A stretch of DNA of 64,000 nt from Caldilineaceae bacterium (GCA_019637645.1 JAHBVH010000019.1:44741-108740); one strand, 5' to 3'; counted from the first letter of the stretch, positions 8,845 through 18,721 are shown. Program-made: numbers and translations. Notes: generated by a model not told the origin, from the sequence alone.

Positions 8845-8887
8845 ACTCAATAACGGCTAATGAGCACGCGGCGGAGCGACCGTGCAC

Positions 8888-9928
8888 TTACACCGTCAGA
8901 TGCACCTTAACTGCGCCCAACTCTTTATCCGCGGCCACGGAAAAGGCTTCGGTGATCTGGGTGAGGGGAAAGCGATGGGTGACAATCTTGGTCACATCCA
9001 CTTTACCGCTGGCGATCAAGTCAATCGCCTGTTGAAAATCGGTGGTCATGCCGCTGTAGCCATAACAGTTCGAGCCAGTGACCAGCACTTCCGACCAGAC
9101 AATGCGACTGAGATCGACGGCCAAGGGTTTGTGATAACCAGCTACCAAAACCACAGTGCCACGACGACGGGTGATGGCAAGGGCATTGTCAAAATCTTGA
9201 GCACCGCCCACCGTCTCAATCACCACGTCCATGCCCAGCCCACCTGTGAGTTCCTTGACAACCGCTTTCACATCTTGTTGGGTCACATCGACCACATGGT
9301 CAACGCCCAGCGCCCGTGCCGCCGCGGCCTGTTGGGGATATTTAACCGTGATCAGCGTCTCCTTGACCCCATTGGCTTTTGCCACAGCCATACAGAGCAG
9401 ACCAATGGTGCCGCCACCGATGATCGCCACGCGGTCGGCATAGGTGGCTTGGGCTTGGGCTAACGCACGCACGCCCACCGCCAATGGCTCGACCAAAGCG
9501 CCTTCTTCATCGCTCATGCTGGTCGGAATCTTAAAAAGGCCCGAAACATGGGCCGTCGTGTACTCGGCAAAGCCACCATGTTGCTCGTGCGAGACTCCTC
9601 TGCGCTTTTGGCAGTGATTGTACTGCCCCGTGCGGCAATAGCGACAGTCGCCACAGTGAGAAAAGCATTCGATCACCACCCGATCCCCAAGCTGAAAGTC
9701 CGTCACGCCCGCGCCAACTTCGGCGACAACACCACAGGTCTCATGGCCGTGGGCAAAGGTGTGGGATTGGTTCCAGTGGCCGAAGTAGCTGTGTAGATCG
9801 CTGCCACAGATGCCGGACTGTTTTACCGCCACCACCACATAGCCAGGGGGCGGCGGCTGGCGTTCCACTTCGCGCAGGGCAATCTGCCCGACGCCGGTAA
9901 ACAGGCCAGCATGCATCATCGTTGTCAT
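8888..9928 (-). CDS. Zinc-dependent alcohol/polyol dehydrogenase
   Basis: A 346-residue medium-chain dehydrogenase. The catalytic zinc ligands are in GICGSDLHSYFG and AHGHE (residues ~40-65). A structural zinc site of four cysteines is seen in CGDCRYCRTGQYNHC (~92-106). The NAD-binding motif is IGGGTIGLLCMAVAK (~170). It resembles sorbitol/threonine/galactitol-1-phosphate dehydrogenases. AGGAGAACCCA precedes the ATG. It lies 26 bases downstream of the class III aminotransferase on the same strand, so the two are probably cotranscribed. Convergent with the uxuA-like gene. Substrate probably a sugar alcohol or sugar acid, by context. Confidence 0.86.
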   Translation of the reverse strand: MTTMMHAGLFTGVGQIALREVERQPPPPGYVVVAVKQSGICGSDLHSYFGHWNQSHTFAHGHETCGVVAEVGAGVTDFQLGDRVVIECFSHCGDCRYCRTGQYNHCQKRRGVSHEQHGGFAEYTTAHVSGLFKIPTSMSDEEGALVEPLAVGVRALAQAQATYADRVAIIGGGTIGLLCMAVAKANGVKETLITVKYPQQAAAARALGVDHVVDVTQQDVKAVVKELTGGLGMDVVIETVGGAQDFDNALAITRRRGTVVLVAGYHKPLAVDLSRIVWSEVLVTGSNCYGYSGMTTDFQQAIDLIASGKVDVTKIVTHRFPLTQITEAFSVAADKELGAVKVHLTV

Positions 9929-9954
9929 TGGGTTCTCCTCGTGGATAGTATAGA

Positions 9955-11271
9955 CTACCCGGTGAAAGTAAACTCGGCTTTTACCGCGGCCAGGGCTACC
10001 TCTGCCGCGGCCAGCACGCGATCCATGTCAGCTTCGGTGTGGGCCGCGGAAAAGCCGTGATGGGGCGAGGGATGGAAGTAGACGCCTTGCTCAATACAGC
10101 TTTTGATAAAGGTAAGCTCCATAACGCGATTCTTCTGCGCGGCTTGGCGATAGTTAGTAACAGCGTCGCGCACCCCAAAATAGAGCCCAAAGCGCGGTCC
10201 CAGATATTGGAGCCGCACCGCCACCCCACTCTGCTCGATGATCCGCTGAAAACCCGAGTAGAAGTATTCACCAACCGCGTCTAACCGTTCATAGAAACCT
10301 GGGGAGCTATACTCGGTGAGCGCGGCGCGGGCGGCCATAATGCCGGTGAGGTGGGCCAAGTAGGTGCCGCTCATTTCACTGCCCCCGAGCGGTTTGAGAT
10401 GTTCCATGACAAAGCGCTTCCCGGCAATGGCACTGATCGGCATCCCCGCGCCCAGGGCTTTGCCCAAAACACAGAGATCAGGCGTGACACCCAGATATTG
10501 CTGCGCGCCACCAGGGGCCATGCGAAAGGCCGTCAACACCTCATCAAAAAAGAGCAGCACGCCATAGTGATCACAGAGTTCACGACAGCGTTGAACAAAG
10601 CCGGGCTGGGGCAAGATACAGCCTTGATCATAATTGATCGGCTCTAGGATCAAGGCAGCTAGCTCTTTCCCATGGGCAGCAAAGACCGCCTCAAGGCGCT
10701 CGATATGATTAAACGGCACAATGATCAGCTGGTCACGGTTATGGCCGGGGACACCGGCGGACTCGGGATAGGCCAGCGGCGCTTCGATGGGGCCTGCCGC
10801 CGCCAAGGGAGGTGACACGCTGTAGTTAAGGGCGTCGCTGTAACCATGAAAATGGCCTTCGAACTTGAGGATCTTCTTGCGCCCGGTGGCGGTACGTGCC
10901 AAGCGTAGCGCATGCATCACAGTCTCGGTGCCCGAGCCAGCAAAGCGCACCATCTCGGCACAAGGAACGAGTTCACTGATCTGCTGGGCGAGCAGGACTT
11001 GCTGCTCATTTTCATAGGAACAGATAATGCCCCAATCGAGTGCTTGGGCCACAGCCGCTTTGAGCTGGGGATGATTATGGCCCAACAACGACGCACCATG
11101 GGAGAGGCACATGTCAATTGATTGGCGTCCCTCCAGGTCGTAGACATAGGGACCATCGCCGCGCGCCACATAAAAAGGACGGCCAATCGCCCGGTTGACC
11201 CGAAACGAGGCCGTGACCCCACCGGGCAAGACCGTCTGTGCCACAGCATAGAGGCTTTCTGCGTTATTCAT
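9955..11271 (-). CDS. Class III aminotransferase (HemL-like)
   Basis: A 438-residue PLP enzyme of the class III aminotransferase family, closest in layout to glutamate-1-semialdehyde aminomutase: N-terminal LPGGVTASFRVNRAIGRPFY, PLP-phosphate loop GSGTETVMHALRLAR (~residue 120), Asp in LFFDEVLTAFR, and Schiff-base lysine in VLGKALGAGMP (~275). The HemL role in tetrapyrrole synthesis is doubtful, because no hem genes are nearby and the downstream gene is a zinc alcohol dehydrogenase; a transaminase or isomerase in sugar or amino-acid catabolism is more likely. AAGGAGAAGG lies before the ATG. Confidence 0.82.
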   Translation of the reverse strand: MNNAESLYAVAQTVLPGGVTASFRVNRAIGRPFYVARGDGPYVYDLEGRQSIDMCLSHGASLLGHNHPQLKAAVAQALDWGIICSYENEQQVLLAQQISELVPCAEMVRFAGSGTETVMHALRLARTATGRKKILKFEGHFHGYSDALNYSVSPPLAAAGPIEAPLAYPESAGVPGHNRDQLIIVPFNHIERLEAVFAAHGKELAALILEPINYDQGCILPQPGFVQRCRELCDHYGVLLFFDEVLTAFRMAPGGAQQYLGVTPDLCVLGKALGAGMPISAIAGKRFVMEHLKPLGGSEMSGTYLAHLTGIMAARAALTEYSSPGFYERLDAVGEYFYSGFQRIIEQSGVAVRLQYLGPRFGLYFGVRDAVTNYRQAAQKNRVMELTFIKSCIEQGVYFHPSPHHGFSAAHTEADMDRVLAAAEVALAAVKAEFTFTG

Positions 11272-11576
11272 GCCTTCTCCTTAGGTTTTCACCTGGCTCG
11301 CCAATCAAGCACCCTGTCCTCTTTTGAAAACCGGACAGAGTCTTTGGTTGGCGGTTGTGAGTACGACAGCGCCAACTAGATGGCAAGGTTTGGACCAGCT
11401 AGTGTGCTCCACCTATTGTATCACCGGCTTCTCCACGTTGACAACCATGCCCTAATGTTCCCGCGCGCCGGGTTAATGAAGGGGAAGCAAATGTTTCGGT
11501 ATATGCTGGCCGCCTGGCGCGGCAGCGGGCTTTCACCGGCACCGCGAAGCCACCACAGCGGCTAAGATTGCTAGGG
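11272..11576. other. 305-base gap with promoter for aminotransferase operon
   Basis: No gene was recognised. A minus-strand promoter candidate is at 11415-11444. The remainder near the end of the methyltransferase gene has weak GC-rich inverted pairs without a T-run. Confidence 0.4.
11415..11444 (-). promoter_or_regulatory. Sigma70-type promoter for aminotransferase-dehydrogenase
   Basis: On the minus strand TTGTCA is followed after 18 bases by TACAAT, and the -10 is extended (TGATACAAT). The predicted start is near 11408, giving a ~137-base leader for the gene starting at 11271. By-eye prediction. Confidence 0.5.
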
Positions 11577-12386
11577 TCAGGCAGGCAGGGCCGTGAAGAG
11601 TTCAGGCCATCGGCGTACCCAGAGGGTCAAATAGGGCGGGGCGACTGATTTGTAATGTTCCCATGTGCCTGGTTCGGGATCTACGACCTGACTCACGGCT
11701 TCTTGGAGGCGCGTAATCACAAAGCCATGGGCCACCAGTTGATTGATGACGGTACTCAGGGTGTGACGGAATTCGCGCGGGCTGGCGAGTTGCCGCCAAC
11801 CACCGGCCTCATCTTCAATATCCCACGTGGGGTAATAGGTGGAGGTTTCAAAGCCATCGACATAGGGATGGTGAAGCAGATAGGTTTCGCCATCCCAGGC
11901 TTGGTCATCGACGCTTTGGGTAAAGGGGTTCGCCCATTGGAGTTGATAGAGCCCACCAGTGCGCAAGACGTGCGCCACTTCGCGGAAGACGGGGGCGACG
12001 GTCGGCACAAAGTTGAGGGAATAGGCTTGATAGACCAGATCAAACCTCCGATCCGCCAAGGCAGAGAGATCGCGCATATCGCCCTGCACGGTGCGGACGG
12101 GGTAGCCATAGTGGGCAGCGGCTTCTTGATCCCGCTGCAACTGGGTGGGGGCGAGATCAAAAACCGTGACATTCGCGCCCAGCAGCCCAAACATGGCCGA
12201 CTGTTGCCCACCCCCAGTCGCCAAACAGAGCACCTCTTTGCCCACAAGTTCCCCCAACATGCCTTCGGGATCAATCCGCTGGCGGGCACGCGCCGGGGTT
12301 AGATCCAAGATCGGCAGGGTGAACTCTAGGCGTTCGCGCGCCAATTCTTCCCAACGCGCCTGGTTATAGCGAGCCAATTCGTCCAT
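11577..12386 (-). CDS. Class I SAM-dependent methyltransferase
   Basis: A 269-residue methyltransferase. The SAM-binding motif I is VLCLATGGGQQSAMFGLLGA (residues ~53-72). Asp follows in VTVFDLAPTQLQ, and motif IV is DLVYQAYSLNFVP. It belongs to the broad Methyltransf_11/25 group; the substrate is not identifiable. Its ATG directly follows the TAA stop of the DMT permease gene with no spacer, so the two are translationally linked. Confidence 0.82.
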   Translation of the reverse strand: MDELARYNQARWEELARERLEFTLPILDLTPARARQRIDPEGMLGELVGKEVLCLATGGGQQSAMFGLLGANVTVFDLAPTQLQRDQEAAAHYGYPVRTVQGDMRDLSALADRRFDLVYQAYSLNFVPTVAPVFREVAHVLRTGGLYQLQWANPFTQSVDDQAWDGETYLLHHPYVDGFETSTYYPTWDIEDEAGGWRQLASPREFRHTLSTVINQLVAHGFVITRLQEAVSQVVDPEPGTWEHYKSVAPPYLTLWVRRWPELFTALPA

Positions 12387-13355
12387 TTAGACCCGCGTCC
12401 AATTGCGCCAACGCGGTCGCCACTGAGCAAGGTTGAGCCGTTGCACAGCTAAGAGTGCGCTGGCCAGCACAAAAGCCCCGCCCACCCATTGCACTACCGT
12501 AAACCGCTCGTGAAGAAAAACAAGCGACCAGGTAACCGTTAACAGCGTTTCTAGGGGGGTCAGCAAGGTCATTTGGCCGCCACCAATGCGGTCAACCGCG
12601 GCGACAAAGGCTAAACGGGCGACAAAGGTGCTGAGAAAGGCGAGGGCAAAGACCAATAGCCAATTTTGCACCGAACTTACTTGCCAGCTTGTGCCGTGGA
12701 GGAACCCATAGGCGAGGACCACGACCGTCATCCCAGCGGAAATATAGAAAGAGACACTCCGAAAATCTTGTCCTTTCAGATACCATTGCAACAGAACGAT
12801 TTGGCAAGAAAAGCAGAGGATCGCGGTCACCAAGAGCAGAATGCCATGGGGATCGACCGTCCCACCCGGCCCGATCAGCAGATAGACGCCGCCCAGCCCC
12901 AGGCCCAGCCGGATCACATGGCGATAGGTAAAACGTTCTCCGCGCAAGGCCAGCAATGATAGGACAACCAACGGGATCAACGAGATGATCATGGCCGAGA
13001 TCGAAGCATCCACCCGCTCCAGCGCCCAGAAAAAGAATAACATGCCGAGCCCATTGGTCGCCCCGGCAAAGATCGTCACCACCAATGTCTGGCGCGAAAC
13101 CAGAAAGAGCCGCCAATCCATGACGGCAATGGTTATGCCAAAAAAGAGCGTCGCCAGCGAAAGCCGCCAAACCAGGATGGTCGTCGAGTCTACGCCCGAG
13201 AGGATCACACCGCGCGCAATCGGCGCAGCAAAACTAAAGGCAAACGAGGCAAACAACGCCAAAGCCCAACCCAGCCAAGCGCGCGTTGCAGGAGAAGTCC
13301 CCGTGGTGTACGGCAGTGGTTGCGGAACCGGCGGTTGCGAAGAGAGAGAACGCAT
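12387..13355 (-). CDS. EamA/DMT-superfamily transporter
   Basis: A ~322-residue membrane protein with about ten predicted helices in two EamA-type halves (residues ~15-145 and ~155-300), typical of drug/metabolite transporters such as RhaT/YdcZ relatives. The longer frame to 13460 adds Cys-rich, non-membrane residues with no site, so the ATG at 13355 (preceded by GGGGAAAG) was chosen. It abuts the methyltransferase gene downstream, suggesting a small-molecule modification and export or uptake pair. Substrate unknown. Confidence 0.78.
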   Translation of the reverse strand: MRSLSSQPPVPQPLPYTTGTSPATRAWLGWALALFASFAFSFAAPIARGVILSGVDSTTILVWRLSLATLFFGITIAVMDWRLFLVSRQTLVVTIFAGATNGLGMLFFFWALERVDASISAMIISLIPLVVLSLLALRGERFTYRHVIRLGLGLGGVYLLIGPGGTVDPHGILLLVTAILCFSCQIVLLQWYLKGQDFRSVSFYISAGMTVVVLAYGFLHGTSWQVSSVQNWLLVFALAFLSTFVARLAFVAAVDRIGGGQMTLLTPLETLLTVTWSLVFLHERFTVVQWVGGAFVLASALLAVQRLNLAQWRPRWRNWTRV

Positions 13356-13865
13356 GTAGTAACACTTTCCCCATTCAGATAACAAGAACAAACAACAAGA
13401 TTCATGCCTAGTACATTGTTCACAAATTTTTTTTGGTAGACCGCCGCGCCCAACGGGCACCCGAAAGGCATAGGGCTGCCGAACAACGCCGGCTCAAGCC
13501 CGCTTCAGCGGGCGTTGCTCCCTAGCACCGTCCCTTCAGGGCGGCGCGCACAACCATGGTAAAGAACTGTATCAACACTGTACTTAATATACTACAGGGC
13601 TTTGCGTGCCGAATCAAATCAGCCGATGGATCAAACATGCATCATGGCGACCAGCATGGCGAGGCAACACGCGACCCAATACCTTGGGCGTTTCTATTTG
13701 GCTAGGCCATCGTCTTGATCATAGGATTTGTCTGATGGCGCGCCCAACGAAACCGAGCGCGAGCAGACAACGCAGAACGGAGGCACCGACGTCGGTTTGT
13801 CACATCGACCGGCTAGCCGGGGTGAATTACTAGTGCGCATCACCACGCAAAGGGAAGGGAAAATT
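13356..13865. other. 510-base divergent gap with REP-like hairpins
   Basis: No convincing gene. It contains the short GC-rich hairpin GCCCGCTTCAGCGGGC (13499-13514), which resembles the one at 59893-59906 in having a TTC-containing loop, and a second weaker one just after it (~13527-13545). A TATACT box at 13588-13593 lacks a clear -35. The reading frame of the surface protein extends into this gap to 13728, but without a ribosome binding site there. Confidence 0.4.
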
Positions 13866-16800
13866 ATGGACGCCAAGCTCAAAGCATGTCCGCCATTGGC
13901 GGCTGGGGGGCTCTTCCTCCGCGCCCTCGTTGTGTTAGGGGTAGCCCTCCTCACAACCCTGGCCGTTTATGGCAGCGCCCAGGCGGTCAATCCGCCACCG
14001 GTGCAACACTATTATGTGCCACTCCCCGAAGATCAAATCTATCACGCCCTCAAAGCCATCTATCCGAGCAGCCAGAGCTGCCCAGCCGCCGCCGACGTCG
14101 CCAACCCGATCCACACCTACATTTCCATCTCGGTTATCGCGGACAACACCATCCTCTACTATGACCACTGGGAAGATGGGTTCGAGATCGATGTCACACA
14201 GCCGCAACAAGCAACCACCCAGATCTGGGGCGATGGCAACCCAGCCAATGGCGCGCCACCCGGCCTTGCCAACGACCTGATCATGGCCGATACGGTGATC
14301 GTGCTGAACAACGCGGTCAATATGAACACCTTGCAAAGCGTCATCGACTTTGATGGCGGCGACCGCATTTCGTCCAGCACCCTAATCGCCATGACGCGTG
14401 CCGGGTGGGCCACTGGCTCCAGCACCCTCCTCGCTGGTGCCGTCGAAGTATACGATACCAACAGTTGGGGTACGACCTTTGAAAGCCCCGTCGGCGAAAA
14501 TTTGGCCTATAATCAGATCTTTGAATATAGCGCGCTGGTGGTCATGGCTGCCGAAGACAATACGGTGGTTACTGTCGATTTTGACGGCAACGGCACTTTT
14601 GACGGTACCACCACCCTCAACCAAGGCCAGAGCTACCACCTCACCAGCGGGCTACTGGGCACAATCAGTATCGGCACCAAAGTGGTAGCCAGTGCGCCCG
14701 TGCAGGTCAATCTACTCACCGGCGATGTCTGTGACACCTATGAATCGCGCTGGTATACGCTCTTCCCTACCGAGCGCTGGAGCAGCAGCTATTACAACCC
14801 GGTAGGAACACCAGCGGGTGATGGGACGACGGTCTTTGCTTATAATCCAGGCCCCGATGCCTTGACCGTCCAATGGGAAACCACCGGGGGAGCCCAACCG
14901 GCGTTGACTATTCCGGCCCGCAACACCAGCCATGTAGTGGTGCCGAATAACTCCGGCTCACACTTCTACACCACCGACGGCCGCCCCTTTCTTGCCATTG
15001 CTGCGGTCGATTCCGACGGGCCAGCCAACACCAATTCCAAAGCTGAGTGGGGCGTTGCCATGGTGCCAGAGCGGATGTTGACACCCCAGATTATGGTGGG
15101 CTGGGGCGCGGGCCGCGATCCATTGAGCAATGTCAACCCGAACGAAAATGGTAGTCCCGTTTGGGTCATGCCGGTGCTCACCAATGGCGTCACTGGCCCA
15201 GTCCCCATCTGTATTGATTATAACGGCGATAATGCCGGTCCGCTGATCGACTCACGCGGCCTACGTTATGACCAATTACTGACGCTCAACAGCTTACAGT
15301 CGGCCAAGGTCTTTGATAGTGACGGTGACCAAACGGGCATGATGCTCTATGTCTGTAATCTGGATCAAACAACGTTGACCCAGATCAAGCTAGCCGCGGC
15401 TTGGGGCCAAGCGCCCGGTCTTGCTTCGGCAGATGCGCCGGGGTTGGATCTGGGCACCACCGCCCCACCGGCTGCTTCCTTTACGATTGGCAAGGCCGCC
15501 GATCTGTTGGTCGATGCGGATCAGGATGGTCATGCCAGCCCAGGGGATACACTCCTCTACACCGTTGTGATTCGGAATACGGCCCGCGTACCGCTCGATA
15601 ATGTCCAACTGCGCGATGAATTGCCCCAGCATACGCGCTATATCACCAATACCACCCAATTTAACAACAATGGCACGCTCTCGGCGCTAGCCGACAACAC
15701 GATTGGCACCGCCTATCCCTTGGATGACGGCGGGGTCAACTTGGGTACGTTGCCCGTCCAAGGCGCGTTTACCGTGACCTTCCAGGTGCAGATCGACAAT
15801 CCGTTACCGCTGGGCGTGACGCGCATCCGCAATGTTGCGATTGCCACCGCGAACAACGAGGAGAAAGAGGCCGAAGTCGAGACGCCCATCGATCTCGACC
15901 CGACCTTGACCATCAAAAAGGCGACCAATGGCGAGGATGCCGACAGCGCGCCGGGGCCGATGCTGGCCGTTGGCGACCCTGTCACCTGGACCTATGTGGT
16001 GCGCAACAGCGGCCCCGTGACAGCCACCAACATCAGCGTGACCGACGATATTACCGGGGTGACACCGGTCTATGTGAGTGGGGATCTCAATAACAATGGC
16101 GTGCTAGAACCCACCGAAACGTGGTTATACCAAGCGACCGGCGTTGCCGTAGCCGGTCAATACCGCAACATTGGTACCGTACGCGGCACCGATGCCGATG
16201 GCGATGAGATCACAGCCCAGGATCCCAGCCACTACTTTGGCCTAGCCAACGCGGCCATCCAGATTGTCAAAGTGGCGTCCAGCACCGTTGTCACGGCGGG
16301 TGAAACGGTGATTTACACCTACACTGTCACCAACGAAGGGGATGTCCCGCTACGCCAGATCGTGGTGACCGACGACAAATGCACGCCACTCACCTATGTG
16401 GGCGGGGATAGCGATGGCGACACGCACCTTGATCTTACCGAAACCTGGCGCTATACCTGTAGCGCGGTCATCATCCAAACAACCACCAACATCGCTACCG
16501 TCACTGGGCGTGATCCCGCGGGCAACGAAGTGACCGATGATGACACGGCGACGGTCTTTGTCCACCGCTATTTCCTGCCCATCATTGCGAGCCCCCTGCC
16601 ACCGCCACCGCCCCCACCCCCTTGTCCCCCACCGGCTGGCTGCCCCGTTCCGGGGTTGGCTCACCCCAAAGGCATGGCAGTCCACGAAGGGCGCAACCTG
16701 CTCTATATCACCAGCCGCGACACGGATCGGCTGCTAGTCATTGACCCGCAAACCAATAACGTCATTTCGCAGACAGTCACTGGGGATGAACCATGGGGCG

Positions 16801-17573
16801 TGGTGGTAAATGAGAATAGAGAGCGGCTCTATGTGAGCAACTATGCCAGCGGCGATGTTTGGGTCTACGATGTCACCACCCTGGCTGTCCTCGCCAAAGT
16901 ACCCGTTGGGGCCAATCCAGCCCAGATGGCGATCCTGCCAGCGCTCGACACGGTTTTTGTTACCGTGCGTGGCAATAGCCGCGTGGCGATCATCCAAGGG
17001 CTCACGGTGACACAAGATCTGACCTCAGGCGGCTCAGGGCCTTTTGGCATTGCAGCGGATGCAGTCAATCAACGGGTCTTTGTCAGCCATCGCGATTCGC
17101 GCCACCTCGCCGAGATCCGGCAAAGCAATGGCGTTTGGCAGACCAAAAGCATCACCCTGATGCCCGAAGGCACCGTACCCTTTGCCCTAGCCTATCATGC
17201 GGCGCGGAATCGCCTCTATGTGCTCTATGCCGCTAGCAGTGGTCAGTGGTTTGTCGATCTGTGGAAGCCGGAGCTCAACGCGTTATGGGGCCGTGAGCGC
17301 ACTTTGCCTGTCGGCGATAGTGGGCCGGTCAACGATGCCAATGTCGGCGGCGCGGGCTTGGTGGTGAATCCAACCACCGGGCATATTTTCAATGTCAACA
17401 CCGCGGCTGGGACACTAACCGTAATCAGCGGGCAGCGCGAGCGCGTGCTGACGACGATTACCATAGGTTCGGATCCATTCCCGGTGGCGGTCAACTCTCG
17501 CACCAACCTGGTCTTTATCGGTCTCCGCAGCGGCAATGCCTTGATCAAGCTAGCGGATACTTTTGGGGAATAG
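13866..17573 (+). CDS. Giant secreted DUF11/beta-propeller surface protein
   Basis: A 1235-residue secreted protein. The ATG at 13866 follows AGGGAAGGGA and begins a signal peptide ending near YGSAQA (residue ~40); the upstream extension lacks both. Residues ~41-530 form a large beta-rich region that resembles IgGFc-binding-like domains (repeated 'KVVASAPVQVNLLTGD' style strands). Three DUF11/SdrD-like repeats start near residues 537, 678 and 795 (YTVVIRNTARVPLDNV; YVVRNSGPVTATNISV; YTYTVTNEGDVPLRQI). A Pro-rich linker near 911 leads to a C-terminal YVTN-type beta-propeller (~931-1235). No LPxTG motif or C-terminal anchor is seen. Probably an adhesin or envelope component; the function is inferred from domains. 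Confidence 0.85.
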   Translation: MDAKLKACPPLAAGGLFLRALVVLGVALLTTLAVYGSAQAVNPPPVQHYYVPLPEDQIYHALKAIYPSSQSCPAAADVANPIHTYISISVIADNTILYYDHWEDGFEIDVTQPQQATTQIWGDGNPANGAPPGLANDLIMADTVIVLNNAVNMNTLQSVIDFDGGDRISSSTLIAMTRAGWATGSSTLLAGAVEVYDTNSWGTTFESPVGENLAYNQIFEYSALVVMAAEDNTVVTVDFDGNGTFDGTTTLNQGQSYHLTSGLLGTISIGTKVVASAPVQVNLLTGDVCDTYESRWYTLFPTERWSSSYYNPVGTPAGDGTTVFAYNPGPDALTVQWETTGGAQPALTIPARNTSHVVVPNNSGSHFYTTDGRPFLAIAAVDSDGPANTNSKAEWGVAMVPERMLTPQIMVGWGAGRDPLSNVNPNENGSPVWVMPVLTNGVTGPVPICIDYNGDNAGPLIDSRGLRYDQLLTLNSLQSAKVFDSDGDQTGMMLYVCNLDQTTLTQIKLAAAWGQAPGLASADAPGLDLGTTAPPAASFTIGKAADLLVDADQDGHASPGDTLLYTVVIRNTARVPLDNVQLRDELPQHTRYITNTTQFNNNGTLSALADNTIGTAYPLDDGGVNLGTLPVQGAFTVTFQVQIDNPLPLGVTRIRNVAIATANNEEKEAEVETPIDLDPTLTIKKATNGEDADSAPGPMLAVGDPVTWTYVVRNSGPVTATNISVTDDITGVTPVYVSGDLNNNGVLEPTETWLYQATGVAVAGQYRNIGTVRGTDADGDEITAQDPSHYFGLANAAIQIVKVASSTVVTAGETVIYTYTVTNEGDVPLRQIVVTDDKCTPLTYVGGDSDGDTHLDLTETWRYTCSAVIIQTTTNIATVTGRDPAGNEVTDDDTATVFVHRYFLPIIASPLPPPPPPPPCPPPAGCPVPGLAHPKGMAVHEGRNLLYITSRDTDRLLVIDPQTNNVISQTVTGDEPWGVVVNENRERLYVSNYASGDVWVYDVTTLAVLAKVPVGANPAQMAILPALDTVFVTVRGNSRVAIIQGLTVTQDLTSGGSGPFGIAADAVNQRVFVSHRDSRHLAEIRQSNGVWQTKSITLMPEGTVPFALAYHAARNRLYVLYAASSGQWFVDLWKPELNALWGRERTLPVGDSGPVNDANVGGAGLVVNPTTGHIFNVNTAAGTLTVISGQRERVLTTITIGSDPFPVAVNSRTNLVFIGLRSGNALIKLADTFGE

Positions 17574-17586
17574 GTGAGCCCAAACC

Positions 17587-17610
17587 TGACAGGGTTTGAA
17601 TCCCCTGTCA
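17587..17610. terminator. Hairpin after the surface-protein gene
   Basis: TGACAGGG (17587-17594) pairs with CCCTGTCA (17603-17610), 14 bases after the stop codon. It is a diverged copy of the AACCTGACAGG hairpin core found throughout the window. No T-run follows, so a terminator role is uncertain. Confidence 0.35.
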
Positions 17611-17683
17611 TCTGGTTGGCTCTGTGGTTCCCACAACCGCCAACGCAAGAGTCTGTCAGGTTTCGCTAGTGACCCGCGTTGGG

Positions 17684-18721
17684 CTATAGCGGCGGCAGCA
17701 ATTCAGAGAGTAGCACGAACGTATAGCCGTTATGGGTGAGAAAGTCGAGAACCCGCGGCAAGGCATCGGCGACAATGGGGCTCATGTCGTGCATGACAAT
17801 AATCGCGCCAGGACAAACATGCCGCGTGACTCGGTTATAGATGCCATCGGCCGTCATGCCCTCGACCCAATCGCTGCTGTCAACCGTCCAGCCGATGAGC
17901 TGATAGCCCTCTTCTTGGGAGATGCGGATAATATTCTCGTCCAGTGCGCCAAAGGGTGCGCGGAAGAAGGGCTTGGTCGAGGCGCCTGGTGCCGCCGCTT
18001 GCACGGTGGATTCGGTGCGGTTTAACTCATAGCGCAATGATTCTTCGTTCATCCCCCGCAAATTCTCATGGCTCCACGAGTGATTGGCTAGTTCATGGCC
18101 GTTGCTAAGGATGTCGGTGATAATCTCTGGTTTACGCATAACACTGAAGCCCACCACAAAAAAGGTCGCGCGAATCCCCCGTTGAGCCAGCATCTCCATC
18201 ATCCCTTTATTTTCGGGGACATACCCCACATCAAAGGTCAGGGCGATCCGCTTCTGCCGATTATCGGGTCCTAGGTAGATGCCAGAGACCCCAAAAGGTA
18301 GCTCCTTCATGCTGGTGATAGCTGGACGTGGCTGGGTCCATTGGGCGGGGGGGGTACTGCCAGGGGGCAAATAGATTGTGCTGCCAGCATGCAGTGGATT
18401 ATCTTGGTTGAGTGCGGTCAAGCTATCCAGCGAAACACCCGCATATTGGGCAATATCAAAGAGCGTATCATTGGGCCAGAGGCAGTAGGATTCAAGCGCC
18501 AAGCGCTGGGAAGAAAGGGCTTGGGATGGCGATTGATTGGGTGCCGTAGCCCCCTCTTCCCCAACCGAGGACGCCACGGCCATGGGCATGGTGTGATCCA
18601 TCGTCATGCCCATGGCTTCCTCTGGATCAGACCAGAGCGTGCGAATGACGTTGATCGCGAAAAAGAGCAACATCACAACGCCAATCAAGACTAGCGCAAT
18701 GCCAAGAATGCTTTTCGACAA
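17684..18721 (-). CDS. LysM-polysaccharide deacetylase (NodB domain)
   Basis: A 345-residue protein: membrane anchor at residues ~5-27, linker, one LysM motif at ~75-122, and a NodB deacetylase domain at ~150-345. NodB motifs are visible: TFDVGY (metal Asp), HELANHSWSH (HxxxH-type metal ligands), RAPFG, and the C-terminal IVMHDMS. It probably removes acetyl groups from peptidoglycan or another N-acetyl-glycan outside the membrane, as PdaA-type enzymes do. The start is a TTG at 18721, supported by GGAG six bases upstream and by the membrane segment that starts right after it. The first metal motif reads TFDV instead of TFDD, a substitution also seen in some family members. Confidence 0.87.
   Translation of the reverse strand: MSKSILGIALVLIGVVMLLFFAINVIRTLWSDPEEAMGMTMDHTMPMAVASSVGEEGATAPNQSPSQALSSQRLALESYCLWPNDTLFDIAQYAGVSLDSLTALNQDNPLHAGSTIYLPPGSTPPAQWTQPRPAITSMKELPFGVSGIYLGPDNRQKRIALTFDVGYVPENKGMMEMLAQRGIRATFFVVGFSVMRKPEIITDILSNGHELANHSWSHENLRGMNEESLRYELNRTESTVQAAAPGASTKPFFRAPFGALDENIIRISQEEGYQLIGWTVDSSDWVEGMTADGIYNRVTRHVCPGAIIVMHDMSPIVADALPRVLDFLTHNGYTFVLLSELLPPL

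Noticed and set aside
9955..11271. Assignment as hemL (glutamate-1-semialdehyde aminomutase)
   Set aside because: The family layout is similar, but no tetrapyrrole genes are near and it pairs with a zinc alcohol dehydrogenase.
13728..13865. Upstream extension of the surface protein by 46 residues
   Set aside because: The extension is charged, has no ribosome binding site, and would bury the signal peptide.
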